Positions 12,999-23,822 of a stretch of 64,000 nt of DNA are shown here, piece by piece. A program made the translations under genes and the position numbers. Each line of letters starts with the position of its first letter. Positions within the stretch are counted from its first letter, which is position 1. The notes under the pieces are model-generated. The model ran no database searches. It was not told where the DNA came from and worked only from the letters and a program-made list of their open reading frames with translations. The stretch covers positions 196,716,816 to 196,780,815 of the forward strand of contig CP136066.1 in assembly GCA_032622095.1 (NCBI GenBank). Direction: 5' to 3'. This DNA comes from Siphonodentalium dalli (taxonomy: Eukaryota > Mollusca > Scaphopoda > Gadilida > Siphonodentaliidae).

Positions 12999-13340
12999 CT
13001 ATTTCATTCCCTTTCTCACCCTTAACTTACGTATTACAATGTTATACCATATCTCAATCCTAAATAATATTCCAATCAATCAAAACTATATATCCCGTCT
13101 GCTTTACCCCAAGTGATATTTTTTGTCACTTGAGGTAACATTTATTCCACGAGGAGAGGACTTTAAAAAAGCATTTTGCTTGTTGTCCAATCCTCTTCAT
13201 AAATCTATATATTTCTACATGTATATTGTGTCTATGTTATGTTGGATTTTTTGAAATAAATATTGTTTACACCAAAATTATATGTCATGTATTTATTGTT
13301 TGTAATTCTGTTCTGTTAAGTTCAAATAAAATATTGTTTA
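12650..13340 (+). mobile_element. LINE 3' UTR remnants in tandem
   Basis: Two related blocks, around 12765-12870 and 13090-13200, share the order CCGTCTGCT, a CCCCAA stretch, ATAACATTTATT or GTAACATTTATT, GAGGA...GGACTT, and TTG(T/C)CCAATCC. The same order occurs at 44505-44615, which matches the 3' UTR of the LINE at 10452-11330. They end near ATATTGTTTACACC at 13262-13280, with a second such end at 13325-13345. No coding part remains. Confidence 0.55.
12946..12994. repeat. (CT)n microsatellite
   Basis: About 24 uninterrupted CT units, in the same relative position as the dinucleotide tracts in the other LINE 3' UTR copies. Confidence 0.95.
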
Positions 13341-13344
13341 AACC

Positions 13345-14655
13345 AAACTGAAACTATTTCAATAAAAGAATCATCACATGTTTATGGTGTCTTGTGGTCA
13401 CATGTTTTAATTTCATTTTGTCCACAGTTGTCATTTCACATTGATGCAATATGAACGATAAAGTGAGTCCTTGTCGATTTAGCCAGGCCGTGTACCGGTA
13501 TATAGTTTGTAATTAAGTTCGTTTTAACTCTATCTTGGGCTTACTTGTGCAATTTGGGTCATTTATTTAAATGCTTCGTATACAAATTAGCAGCTAAGCA
13601 TATACGAGCGTATTAACATTTCACTCGATGATATTTTGGATTCGAGCGAAATGAAAACTATACTTAATAAAATTAAATAAATACACATAAAACATGGTCT
13701 ATTCCCAATATGTTGGTGCACAACTCCATGACAAAACATCACAAATTAATTAAAAACGTTTATGTGCTTATTGCTTGGTTGTTTTATTTGTTCAGTCGTT
13801 CCTTGTTTACGTATTATATAGTTATTAAATAACATTTGATATTTTAATTTGATTTATTTCATTAGTTATTCCTATGGGATCAAAATGGTTGGAAACTAAA
13901 CATTGTAATCAGATGTAATCCAAAGTTATCAGTTACATTTTACTAAAGTAATGTAATCGTAATCAATTACATTTGAAAAATATTTAATCAATAATCGTAA
14001 TCATGTAAATCAAAAGTAATTGTAATCGTAATCAATTGAACTGAACACATATCCCACCTAAAACTTTCAACAACAGACCTTCATTTATCAAATAAAGTCA
14101 CTTGGTGGTTTGCGCTCCAAAATAGGCGTGAAAAAAATCGTATTGTTTAAACATACATGTATATATCGTAAGCTCAAAGCAGTATCTCACACGTGATCCG
14201 TGTATTTGTGGAATGCTCGGCAGCTTCAATAGACTTCGTGCCTGACATGCCAGGAGTTATTTATTCATTAGGAAATGCGTGTTGGTTGTTTCTTGGGAAG
14301 GATATACACGATTGCGTGGACTAGTCGATTGTGATCACTTGCTTTCATATTAAAGAGCACGGCTGATGTGTGCGTCAATGTACAATTATGTAACTGACTT
14401 CACAACGTTCATATATATCACGTCGAGACCCCATCCATACCACGCAGACGTCAGATTTAGCCTATATAAACAATATTGAGCGTATAAGTAGCACCTACCC
14501 ACTACGCAGTCACTGCATGCTTAATTGTTAATTGCATGCATATTTAACAGTATTAAACTTGTACATTTGACATGATATGGAATAAAATTGATTGTCTTAA
14601 TGTCAAATGAGTATTTTATGTTTAATGTATAGCTTGTGAGCACTTAAGGTATAAG
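13345..14655. other. Non-coding; TGTAATC-rich patch at 13885-14040
   Basis: No gene. From 13885 to 14040 the sequence is a loose mixture of TGTAATC, AATCAATTACA and TAATCGTAATC in both orientations, the kind of low-complexity palindromic patch left by a decayed inverted-repeat element. The rest shows nothing I can name. Confidence 0.4.
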
Positions 14656-14656
14656 C

Positions 14657-14987
14657 GACAGAATACGTTACCACCGTGAACGAGACGCATGCTAATAGTA
14701 AAATCTTGATTTGAATAGACAGCCATCGCAGATAATATACTTCCAAATACATTAGTTTATAATATCATATAATCATATATCATTTTGAACATGCATGTCC
14801 GCCACAATACATGTCTGCTTAATTTTCAAGGATTGAGAAGAGAATGAATTAGAGCACTAGTTTTGTGATCTTGAACGAGTTTCAGATCATTTTAATACTT
14901 TGCAAATCCGAATGCAATCTCGATGTGTTATACATAATGACGTTAGCCTAGTCGGCAGTGGTAACGTATGTAACGTATTCTGTCGCA
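14657..14987. mobile_element. Short TIR element (MITE), ~330 bp
   Basis: GCGACAGAATACGTTACCAC at the left is matched at the right by GTAACGTATTCTGTCGC, preceded by GTGGTAACG. The TIR is about 20 bp. The interior is AT-rich and non-coding. Confidence 0.6.
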
Positions 14988-15211
14988 TGGGAAAGTGGAA
15001 GCCCATATTTCCATCTGTTGTATGTCAGGGGATAATTTGTTAAAACGTCCGCCAATACAGATTTCAATTATATGGATACTCTACTTCAAGAAACTAACCG
15101 AATTGGCTCTTATGGTTAACTTCGATTTTTCGGTGAAACATCATGTCCATTGGGCCCACTTAGCTGAGAATGTGCTTACTATACTGCACATGTATAATGC
15201 TATACGTTTGT

Positions 15212-15657
15212 TAAAGGTACTCAATCCGAATAAACGCTCGCAAATTACTATTTCGTTGGCTTCGGGGGCGGGGGAGGGTGTAACACATATTTGATTCGAG
15301 TCGAGGAACCCATGCACCCATCACCGCTCAGAGTGATCAAATATCGATGTTTGAAATCTATTATTTTAGGTGGCCCAATAGACAGTCAACGAGAAGAATT
15401 TCATTGACCAAATTGCGGGTAAAATCAAGTGGCTTTTTGTGTTAGATATTTGACAAACCGGCAAAATTTCGTTGAACAAAATGTTGATAAATAACAGGTT
15501 TTGCAGGGTTTTGTGGAATTTTATACTATAGTTGATTGTGCTTTTCGTTATATTTGGGCAATTATTAGATTATGATAACTGAAGCGGCATTTCAAAACAT
15601 GTTGTCGTTTTTGTTGGAATGTGATGATATGGAGACCCTCTGATTGAGTACCTTTAA
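15212..15657. mobile_element. TTAAAGG-ended MITE, ~445 bp
   Basis: Left end TTAAAGGTACTCAATC, right end GATTGAGTACCTTTAA, a perfect 16 bp inverted pair. If TTAA is the target duplication, the element proper starts AGGTAC. The same TTAAAGGTAC start occurs in the longer family at 26519, 59863 and 60362. Non-coding inside. Confidence 0.65.
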
Positions 15658-15861
15658 TTTGAAATATTAAATATTAAAAAGATGTTAGTTTTCTATTTGC
15701 GTGTCCCTGGTGTTCAATACTACCGTGTACGACCATGAACGGTCACCCAAGATTGGGTATATAGGTGGTTTCCGCACGTATGCCACTTCAACTTCTCCTC
15801 ATTCAGTATATTATACCACTCCTGTCATTTGGAACATGGTCTACGCCTTTCACCCCCACCC

Positions 15862-16146
15862 AATACGCCCTATCATGTCATTAACTCGCGGCCATATTAG
15901 ATCTACCATGCATGCAGGTCCGGTTCCATGGTATCAGATATTCTTCCATGCAGTCCCGGTTATTTTATTGCTACAGATCAAAGTTCTGGAGTAGCATTTC
16001 CATATATGGAGCTTTTGAATATTCATGACTTCCATTTATGTCAAATATGGAAATGCTACTCCAAAACTTTGAACTGTAGCACTAAAACCACGGAACCGGA
16101 CCTGGTGGATCCAATATGGCCGCGAGTAAGTTAGACAGGGCGTATA
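15862..16146. mobile_element. Fold-back MITE, ~285 bp
   Basis: The two halves are nearly complete inverted copies, ~130 bp arms. Landmarks are ATACGCCCT, ACTCGCGGCCATATT, AGGTCCGGTTCC, a GCTACAG...CAAAGTT stretch and GGAGTAGCATTTCCATAT. The outer ends are TACGCCCT/AGGGCGTA, so a TA target is possible. Short ORFs across it are arm sequence. Confidence 0.7.
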
Positions 16147-16303
16147 TATATATGTATGATACGAGATCATACATTTAGTAAAAAGTTTAATCTTTCCGTA
16201 AAGCTGCTAAATCAAATCATTACTAGTCAATACGGAGACTAATTCCAATACCTCATGCCAACGTTCACTTCGTTCCCGAGTTTGTTTTCAATAAATTTAA
16301 TCA

Positions 16304-16392
16304 AATAGTATTCCGGATGCCGCCTCTCTGTTATGGCGTATTCCGGATGCCGGGGTCCATTTTAAGCCGGATGCCGGATGCCAGGGGGAGGG
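16304..16392. repeat. Short CCGGATGCC repeats
   Basis: Four copies of (ATT)CCGGATGCCG-like sequence within 90 bp. Origin not recognised. Confidence 0.55.
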
Positions 16393-16689
16393 GGTCGCCA
16401 CCCTCAGATATACCCTGAGAATATTACCTCTACCTGACGATGTAGCATGTTTCAATGATTTAATGACCTGAACAAATCATGTTTCTGAATAAATTCTGAC
16501 AAACAAGGACGAGATGTAATTGGGAATTCATCTTGTGGCAAGGTCTCGCAGCACAATAATTTTTGCTGTTTACCTTAGCAGTAAGTAAAGTACACACTTC
16601 GGACAGTTTGTGTCACTGCCACTTTTTGGTGTGCCAATGTGCAATAGTCATAGAGAGGGTGTTTGTATCATGTTGCTGGCATGCACAGT

Positions 16690-19600
16690 GTAACCATTGT
16701 CCCAGTTTGTTTCGTGATGTTTCCACTGAATCAACTTGAAATAAAATTGCTCCTGAGTCTCAATATTTTTAATAGGGAATGGTTTGTTTCCAGCGTTTCC
16801 ATCGTTTCAGAAAAAAATTAATTAAATAAAAATATATAACTTGTAACCAGCTGTCCTAGTAGTTGTTTTGTGATGTTTCCACGGAATCAACTTGAAATAA
16901 AATTGCTTCCGAGTCTTAATATTGTTCGGGAATGGTTTGTTTCCTCTGTTTCCTCTGTTTCCATCGTATCAGAAGAAAAAAACAAAAAAATTAATTAAAT
17001 AAAAATATATAGTGTTACCACTGTCCCAGCTTGTTTCGTGATGTTTCCACGGAATCAACTTGAAATAAAATTGCTCCCGAGTCTTATTATTGTTCGGGAA
17101 TGGTTTGTTTCGTCTGTTTCATCTGTTTCCATCGTATCAGAAAAAAATAAAAAAAATAAATTAAATAAAAATATATAGTGTTACCACTGTCCCAGCTTGT
17201 TTCGTGATGTTTCCACTGAATCAACTTGAAATAAAATTGTTACCGAGTCTTAATATTGTTCGGGAATGGTTTGTTTCCTCTGTTTCCTCTGTTTCCATCG
17301 TATCAGAAGAAGAAAAAAAAATTTAAATAAAAATATATAGTGTTACCACTGTCCCAGCTTGTTTCGTGATGTTACCACTGAATCATCTTGAAATAAAATT
17401 GCTCCTGAGTCTTAATATTGTTCGGGAATGGTTTCTTTCCTCTGTTTCCTCTGTTTCCATCGTATCAGAGAAAAAAACAAAAAACTAATTAAATAAATAT
17501 ATATAGTGTTAACACTGTCCCAATTTGTTTCGTGATGTTTCCAATGAATCAACTCGAAATAAAATTGCTCCCGAGTCTTAATATTGTTCAGGAATGGTTT
17601 GTTTCCTCTGTTTCATCTGTTTCCATCGTATCAGAGAAAAAGAAAAAATTAAATAAAAATATATAGTGTTACCACTGTCCCAGTTTGTTTCGTGATGTTT
17701 CCACTGAATCAACTGGAAATAAAATTGCTCCGGAGTCTTAATATTGTTCGGGAATGGTTTGTGTCCTCTGTTTCATCTGTTTCCATCGTATCAGAAAAAA
17801 AACAAAAAAATAAATTAAATAAAAATATATAGTGTAACCACTGTCCCTGCTTGTTTCGTGGTGTTTCCACTGAATCAACTTGAAATAAAATTGTTCCCGA
17901 GTCTTAATATTGTTCGGGAATGGTTTGTTTCCTCTGTTTCATCTGTTTCCATCGTATCAGAAAAAAAACAAAAAAATAAATTAAATAAAAATATATAGTG
18001 TAACCACTGTCCCAGCTTGTTTCGTGATGTTTCCACTGAATCAACTTGAAATACAATTGTTCCCGAGTCTTAATATTGTTCGGAAATGGTTTGTTTCCTC
18101 TGTTTCATCTGTTTCCATCGTATCAGAAAAAAAAAAAGAAAAAAAAATTAAATAAAAATATATAGTGTAACCACTGTCCCAGCTTGTTTCGTGATGTTTC
18201 CACTGAATCAACTTGAAATAAAATTGCTCCCGAGTCTTGATATTGTTCGGGGATGGTTTGTTTCCTCTGTTTCATCTGTTTCCATCGCATCAGAAAAAAA
18301 ACAACAAAATAAATTAAATAAAAATATATAGTGTAACCACTGTCCCAGCTTGTTTCGTGATGTTTCCACTGAATCAACTTGAAATAAAATTGTTCCCGAG
18401 TCTTAATATTGTTCGGGAATGGTTTGTTTCCTCTGTTTCATCTGTTTCCATCGTATCAGAAAAAAAACAAAAACATAAATTAAATAAAAATATATAGTGT
18501 TACCACTGTCCCAGCTTGTTTCATGATGTTTCCACTGAATCAACTTGAAATAAAATTGTCCCCGAGTCTTAATATTGTTCGGGAATGGTTTGTTTCCTCT
18601 GTTTCATCTGTTTCCATCGTATCAGAAAAAAGAAAAAAACAATAAATTAAATAAAAATATATAGTGTAACCCCTGTCCCAGCTTGTTTCGTGATGTTTCC
18701 ACTGAATCAACTTGAAATAAAATTACTCCCGAGTCTTAACATTGTTCGGGAATGGTTTGTTTCCTCTGTTTCATCTGTTTCCATCGTATCAGAAAAAAAT
18801 TAAATAATAATTAAATAAAAATATATAGTGTAACCACTGTCCCAGCTTGTTTCGTGATGTTTCCACTGAATCAACTTGAAATAAAATTACTCCCGAGTCT
18901 TAACATTGTTCGGGAATGGTTTGTTTCCTCTGTTTCATCTGTTTCCATCGTATCAGAAAAAATTTAAATAATAATTAAATAAAAATATATAGTGTAACCA
19001 CTGTCCCAGCTTGTTTCGTGATGTTTCCACTGAATCAACTTGAAATAAAATTGCTCCCGAGTCTTAATATTGTTCGGGAATGGTTTGTTTCCTCTGTTTC
19101 ATCTGTTTCCATCGTATCAGAAAAAAAAAAAATTAAATAAAAATATATAGTGTTACCACTGTCCCAGCTTGTTTCGTGATGTTTCCACTGAATCAACTTG
19201 AAATAAAATTGCTCCCGAGTCTTAATATTGTTCGGGAATGGTTTGTTTCCGCTGTTTCATCTGTTTCCATCGTATCAGAAAAAAATTAATTAATTAATTA
19301 AATACAAATATATAGTGTAACCTCTGTCCCAGCTTGTTTCGTGATGTTTCCACCGAATCAACTTGAGATAAAATTGTCCCCGAGTCTTAATATTGTTCGG
19401 GAATGGTTTGTTTCCTCTGTTTCATCTGTTTCCATCGTATCAGAAAAAAAACAAAAACATAAATTAAATAAAAATATATAGTGTTACCACTGTCCCAGCT
19501 TGTTTCATGATGTTTCCACTGAATCAACTTGAAATAAAATGGTCCCCGAATCTTAATATTGTTCGGGAATGGTTTGTTTCCTCTGTTTCATCTGTTTCCA

Positions 19601-20125
19601 TCGTATCAGAAAAAAGAAAAAAACAATAAATTAAATAAAAATATATAGTGTAACCACTGTCCCAGCTTGTTTCGTGATGTTTCCACTGAATCAACTTGAA
19701 ATAAAATTGCTCCCGAGTCTTAATATTGTTCGGGAATGGTTTGTTTCCTCTGTTTCATCTGTTTCCATCGTATCAGAAAAAAAACAAAAAAATAAATTAA
19801 ATAAAAATATATAGTGGTACCACTGTCCCAGCTTGTTTCGTGATGTTTCCACTGAATCAACTTGAAATAAAATTACTCCCGAGTCTTAATATTGTTCGGG
19901 AATGGTTTGTTTCCTCTGTTTCATCTGTTTCCATCGTATCAGAAAAAAACAAAAAAATAATAAAATAAAAATATATAGAGTTACCACTGTCCCAGTTTGT
20001 TTCGTGATGTTTCCACTGAATCAACTTGAAATAAAATTGCTCCCGAGTCTTAATATTGTTCGGGAATGGTTTGTTTCCTCTGTTTCGTCTGTTTCCATGA
20101 TCTCAGAAAAATAAAAAACAATTTA
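16690..20125 (-). repeat. Satellite S1, array 2: about 21 monomers, inverted
   Basis: Reverse complement of the monomer in array 1: CGTGATGTTTCCACTGAATC, then CAACTTGAAATAAAATTGCT, GAGTCTTAATATTGTTCGGG, AATGGTTTGTTTCCTCTGTT and CATCTGTTTCCATCG, then an A-tract. Copies at 16690-17700 are the most diverged (altered or missing bases, e.g. GTTACCACTG for GTTTCCACTG); those nearer 19-20 kb are closer to the array 1 consensus. Frames of 70-85 codons here are monomer readings. Confidence 0.95.
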
Positions 20126-20261
20126 AACAAACAAATCCACCATTTTGTATACTGTGATTGAACATCAAATGCACGGAATACCAAGCATGGTCTGAAAGTT
20201 GAAAAGGATGATTTCTAAACTGACTCTGAAACGGACTGCAATGAAAATTTCACTGAGCGGG

Positions 20262-20360
20262 ATGTCTGTTTCCACTTGTTTCCACTTGTTTCAAGGGCCT
20301 CTACGTGAAACGAAAATGGTGACCCTGTTTTATTCTGCTCACATTCCCTGCCATATATGG
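20262..20360 (-). repeat. S1-flanking module, right copy (inverted)
   Basis: Inverted match of 1905-2000: GATGTCTGTTTCCACTTG, CTCTACGTGAAACGAAAATG and TTTTATTCTGCTCACATTCC. Together with the left copy it brackets the inverted S1 pair at its outer ends. Confidence 0.75.
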
Positions 20361-20385
20361 AAAAACTACTACGATATTCGAGACT

Positions 20386-20775
20386 TTAACCCTTTACCCA
20401 ACAGAACGGCCCTGTGCCAATGCATTCTCTTATATATGCGAGTCGACCATAGGTCGCCTCACATATATAAGAGAATGCATTGGCTTAACACATTACAAAT
20501 TATAAAATTGTTAAAGAATGTAATAAAAAATGGTAAAAAGTGTTAAAAAAAGATTTGTATTAGGCCAATGCATTCTCTTATATATGCGAGGCGACCTATG
20601 GTCGACTCGCATATATAAGAGAATGCATTGGCACAGGGCATAACTGTAACTATCACAATGTGGTCAAGGAGCCGGTTCCAATGATATCCATATTTGTATG
20701 GTTTTATTGAGACAGACCGAAGATATTTTAGGTTGTTTAAGCTTTATTTGGCCGGTTTGTTGGGTAAAGGGTTAA
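20386..20775 (+). mobile_element. piggyBac-like MITE with two internal hairpins, copy 1
   Basis: Flanked by TTAA on both sides. The ends are CCCTTTACCCAACA and TGTTGGGTAAAGGG: TTAA targets and CCC/GGG ends are the signature of piggyBac-type elements. Inside are two ~70 bp near-perfect hairpins (about 20416-20485 and 20561-20632), each reading GCCAATGCATTCTCTTATAT, ATGCGAG, a ~15 bp loop, then its complement. No transposase. Copies at 22667-23066 and 32215-32610. Confidence 0.85.
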
Positions 20776-20804
20776 ACACACGGAGGAGGTGCATGTATAG
20801 ATAC

Positions 20805-20910
20805 AACGGCGCGAATCTCCATTCTGCACGGGCACGCCCGTGGAGATCATATTTCACTGGTTCAAAACCTGGGAGCTTATTGAAGTTCTCAGTGGGAATT
20901 TTATAACATA
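20805..20910 (+). repeat. Dispersed ~110 bp repeat, copy 1
   Basis: Reads GAATCTCCATTCTG, CCGTGGAGATCATATTTCAC, CCTGGGAGCTTATTGAAGTT, CTCAGTGGGAA, TTTATAACAT. Related copies lie at 21678, 35842, 38603 and, inverted, 39945. No TIR or tail was found, so its class is unknown. Confidence 0.6.
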
Positions 20911-20919
20911 AGAACTGTG

Positions 20920-21260
20920 TGATGAATGTTAGTTTGTATTGGAAACAATTGTAAGAATCCTAATCACTGACTTAAATTGATTTGTTGTTGATTTTTCGTT
21001 GAGCGGAATTGATTTGTTTTTGAGAGAATTTTTTTTTTTTTTAAATAAGAATGCAATATTTGAGAAGAATGTGGTTCCTTTTAAGTGAAATTCAACGACC
21101 ACAATTCATGTTACGGTGAATTATTTTTTATTGAGAGAAATTGGCTATTGGCCTCACGTGGCCCCTCCCAATTTCTTTTTCATATATGCACACCAATGTT
21201 TACATTAATTTGTCATATGACCACAGTAACTGTATTAACATGGGGTGGGTGATGAATATA
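20920..21260. other. Non-coding, no clear feature
   Basis: AT-rich, with no supported ORF and no repeat recognised. Confidence 0.4.
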
Positions 21261-21378
21261 CATCTACATGTATAGGCCAAACAGTAGTAACATGAACACA
21301 ATTCGTGTATAGTATGTACGTATATATACGCACGCCAGCCAGATGTGCGTGTGTATAATTATATACAATGATACTAAC

Positions 21379-21550
21379 CATCCGGATGAGAACAGTTCAA
21401 TCACGAGGTCAGTTTTCCATTGAGAATCTAATTTGACGATCGACCCTCCCCAGTCCGAACAAAATTGCTCTGCCTCGGATTTCTTATACTTTGTCGTGAA
21501 TCCCCAAATGAACTCTTTGTTGTAGTGGAATGGATCTTGAGTTCTGCCCG
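21379..21550 (-). CDS. C-type lectin domain, N-terminal exon
   Basis: The minus strand gives a 172 nt exon. It is preceded by a pyrimidine-rich CTACTCTTCTTTC...CTCAG acceptor and followed by a GTTAGT donor; it enters in phase 1 and leaves in phase 2. The peptide begins GRTQDPFHYNKEFIW and continues with KKSEAEQFCSDWGGS and IVKLDSQWKTD. This is the first half of a C-type lectin fold: the first conserved helix with E-A-E-x-x-C, then W-G-G-x-[IL]-V-x-L, then the region before the WIGL strand. The matching C-terminal half is not found downstream (lower coordinates) in the window. Joining it to the 50132-50355 exon would create a TGA codon at the junction and would need the wrong order, so it belongs to a different gene copy or is an orphan. 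Confidence 0.75.
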
Positions 21551-21650
21551 CTGAGTAAGAAAGAAAGAAGAGTAGTTCAATTAACAATATAAGTCACGTA
21601 TTACAGGGCCGTTGGAAATTATAGACGATATTTGAGACTTATACACACGG

Positions 21651-21666
21651 AAGGGGGGGGGGGGGT
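21651..21666. repeat. Poly-G tract
   Basis: At least 13 consecutive G. Similar runs occur at 45083-45096 (G), 46772-46785 (G) and 42101-42110 (C). Such runs are prone to length errors. Confidence 0.8.
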
Positions 21667-21677
21667 GGTGCATGCAA

Positions 21678-21785
21678 AATATGCCACGAATCTCTATTCT
21701 GGGCACACCCGTGGAGATTATATTTCACTGGTTCAAAACCTGGGAGCTTATTGAAGTTCTCACTGGGAACTTTATAACATAAAAA
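21678..21785 (+). repeat. Dispersed ~110 bp repeat, copy 2
   Basis: Very close to the copy at 20805: GAATCTCTATTCTG, CCGTGGAGATTATATTTCAC, CCTGGGAGCTTATTGAAGTT, ACTTTATAACATAA. The two copies flank the lectin exon at 21379-21550. Confidence 0.65.
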
Positions 21786-21850
21786 CGACAACGCGGGTAA
21801 TATGTTTCTAGTTAAGAACTGCTTCCAATATATATAATGTGTTTCACATC

Positions 21851-22326
21851 GAAAGCGCATGCATTAGGGTCATCCGAAACACCACCGCCGTGACCGCGCC
21901 CCCAAATATACAAATACACAAGTCGTTGTAACGACCTACAAGTCGTTATAACGACTACTTCCAACAACTCGTTATAACGACTTGTAGAAATACAAACAGG
22001 TAGTTATAACGACTTGTAGAACAATTTACAAGTCGTTATATCGGCTTGTTTTTATTTCTATAAGTCGTTATAACGAATCCGACAACTCGCTATAAATACT
22101 TGCAAGTCGTTATATATAACGAGTTGTTTGAAGTCATAATAACGACTTGCAAGTCGTTATAACGAGTTGTAAGTCGTTATAATGAGTTGTAAGTCGTTAT
22201 AACGAGTTGTAAGTCGTTATAACGAGGTGTTTGAAGTCGTAATAACGACTTGCAAGTCGTTATAACGAGTTGTGTCTTGTATATCTGGGGGTTCGGTGGT
22301 GTCGCGGATGTCCCTTATGCGCTTTC
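21851..22326. mobile_element. Inverted-repeat element filled with AAGTCGTTATAACGACTT palindromes
   Basis: The outer arms are imperfect inverted copies: GAAAGCGCATGCATTAGGG, CCACCGCCGTGACCGCG and a CCCCCAAATATACAA stretch, against the right-hand counterparts ending TCCCTTATGCGCTTTC. The interior (about 21915-22275) is almost entirely the palindrome AAGTCGTTATAACGACTT and its halves, about 18-20 units in both orientations, the right part as direct ~18 bp repeats. Non-coding, no transposase. Classed as a non-autonomous fold-back element by inference. Confidence 0.65.
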
Positions 22327-22329
22327 ATA

Positions 22330-22666
22330 GTTTCACAGGTGAAGACCCCAGCACCAGATTACATGGATTAGCATCTTTCGGTGGTTATTCGATTAGGGAT
22401 TCACTACATATCACGTGCTGAAATAACGACATTTGAAAAGGCTGACAACAAAAGTGATCTTCGTTGAAATGTTAAATACAATTGTGGCTGGTCTGAAAAG
22501 AATGCGACCGGAGCCTTATAACCATGGCGGTGTGACCCCATCAGCGCAAGTAAGTTTGTTATAGTAATCTCATTTTATTGCATGCCATTCGTTCAGATTG
22601 TACACAATAGACGCAACCAAAATAAAAACAAAAATCATTTCCCATTGTCCGACAGCAATTGACATG
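22330..22666. other. Non-coding, no clear feature
   Basis: Nothing recognised between the two elements. Confidence 0.4.
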
Positions 22667-23066
22667 TTAACCCTTTACCCAACAAACCGGCCAAAACCGG
22701 CCAAATAAAGCTTCAACAGCCTAAAATATCTTGGGTCTGTCTCAATAGAACCATACAAATATGGATATCATTGGAACCGGCTCCTTGACCACATTGTGAT
22801 AGTTACAGTTATGCCCTGTGCCAATGCATTCTCTTATATATGCGAGTCGACCATAGGTCGCCTCGCATATATAAGAGAATGCATTGGCCTAAACAAAATC
22901 TTTTTTTAACACTTTTTACCATTTTTTCTTACATTCTTTAACAATTTTATAATTTTTAATGTGTTAAGCCAATGCATTCTCTTATATATGTGAGGCGACC
23001 TATGGTCGACTCGCATATATAAGAGAATGCATTGGCACAGGGCCGTTCTGTTGGGTAAAGGGTTAA
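22667..23066 (-). mobile_element. piggyBac-like MITE, copy 2
   Basis: Inverted relative to the 20386 and 32215 copies. TTAA flanks both ends, with CCCTTTACCCAACA at the left and TGTTGGGTAAAGGG at the right. Both internal ~70 bp hairpins are intact (about 22820-22890 and 22970-23040). Confidence 0.85.
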
Positions 23067-23120
23067 GCTCACATGGGCATGTCGTTAAAGGGGTCGACAG
23101 CACAATAAATCCTGCTATGT

Positions 23121-23424
23121 ATGGGACCATCTCCTATACTATATATACTCAACATAATAGATGCAACAAATGAATGAATTTGAGTCATAGCTGAGTGAGC
23201 TCATGTGCTCTATGAACGATGCTAACAACATGGTAATTATAACTAAAATGAGTCAGTGCCTCGAGCCATACACTTATTCTCATAAAAATGACCATGTTCT
23301 TTACATCGTTCATAGAGCACATGAGTGTATTTTGAACTCATCCACGGCTAAAATTCATTCATTTGTTTAGATCATTTGTTACATATTTCTGTTGATTATA
23401 ATAGGAGATGGTCCCATAAATGGC
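23121..23424. mobile_element. Fold-back MITE, ~300 bp
   Basis: TATGGGACCATCTCCTAT at the left and ATAGGAGATGGTCCCATA at the right. The arms continue with CAAATGAATGAATTT, a TGAGTGAGCTCATGTGCTC-like stretch and TATGAACGAT in inverted order. Non-coding. Confidence 0.7.
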
Positions 23425-23822
23425 CGAATTTAGCGTAAACGTTTGGTGTTAACGAGTAAAAATATAAATTTAAAAATACTGAAATTTAAAACGAGCGCGC
23501 CACTTTAAAAAATGCATCGCCCTGTGGTTAGGCTCATTTACATGTAGCTATGTCCTGCTACGCCTGTTGAGTTTTGTCGGATTCTTAAATTTAGGATCAA
23601 CGTGCAATACAAAAAGTTTTACAAAGACTTACTTGGACAGAAAACTGCAACTAATGTGACGAATATACCTATTTGTTCAGAAACCTGAAACACAAACATG
23701 TATGTTTTAAAATAAACTTGGAGTACTGAAGCTATAAAGAGGGCATTCAAATGTGGGCTCTACGTGTGTGTCAAATTGCTAACTGGGGCTCGCTTGAATC
23801 AGACTACGCCGATGAGTACTTT

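Noticed and set aside
20805-21785. The ~110 bp repeat read as a coding exon (SENFNKLPGFEPVKYDLHG on the minus strand)
   Set aside because: The other copies are frameshifted or carry stops in this frame, and no splice sites fit.
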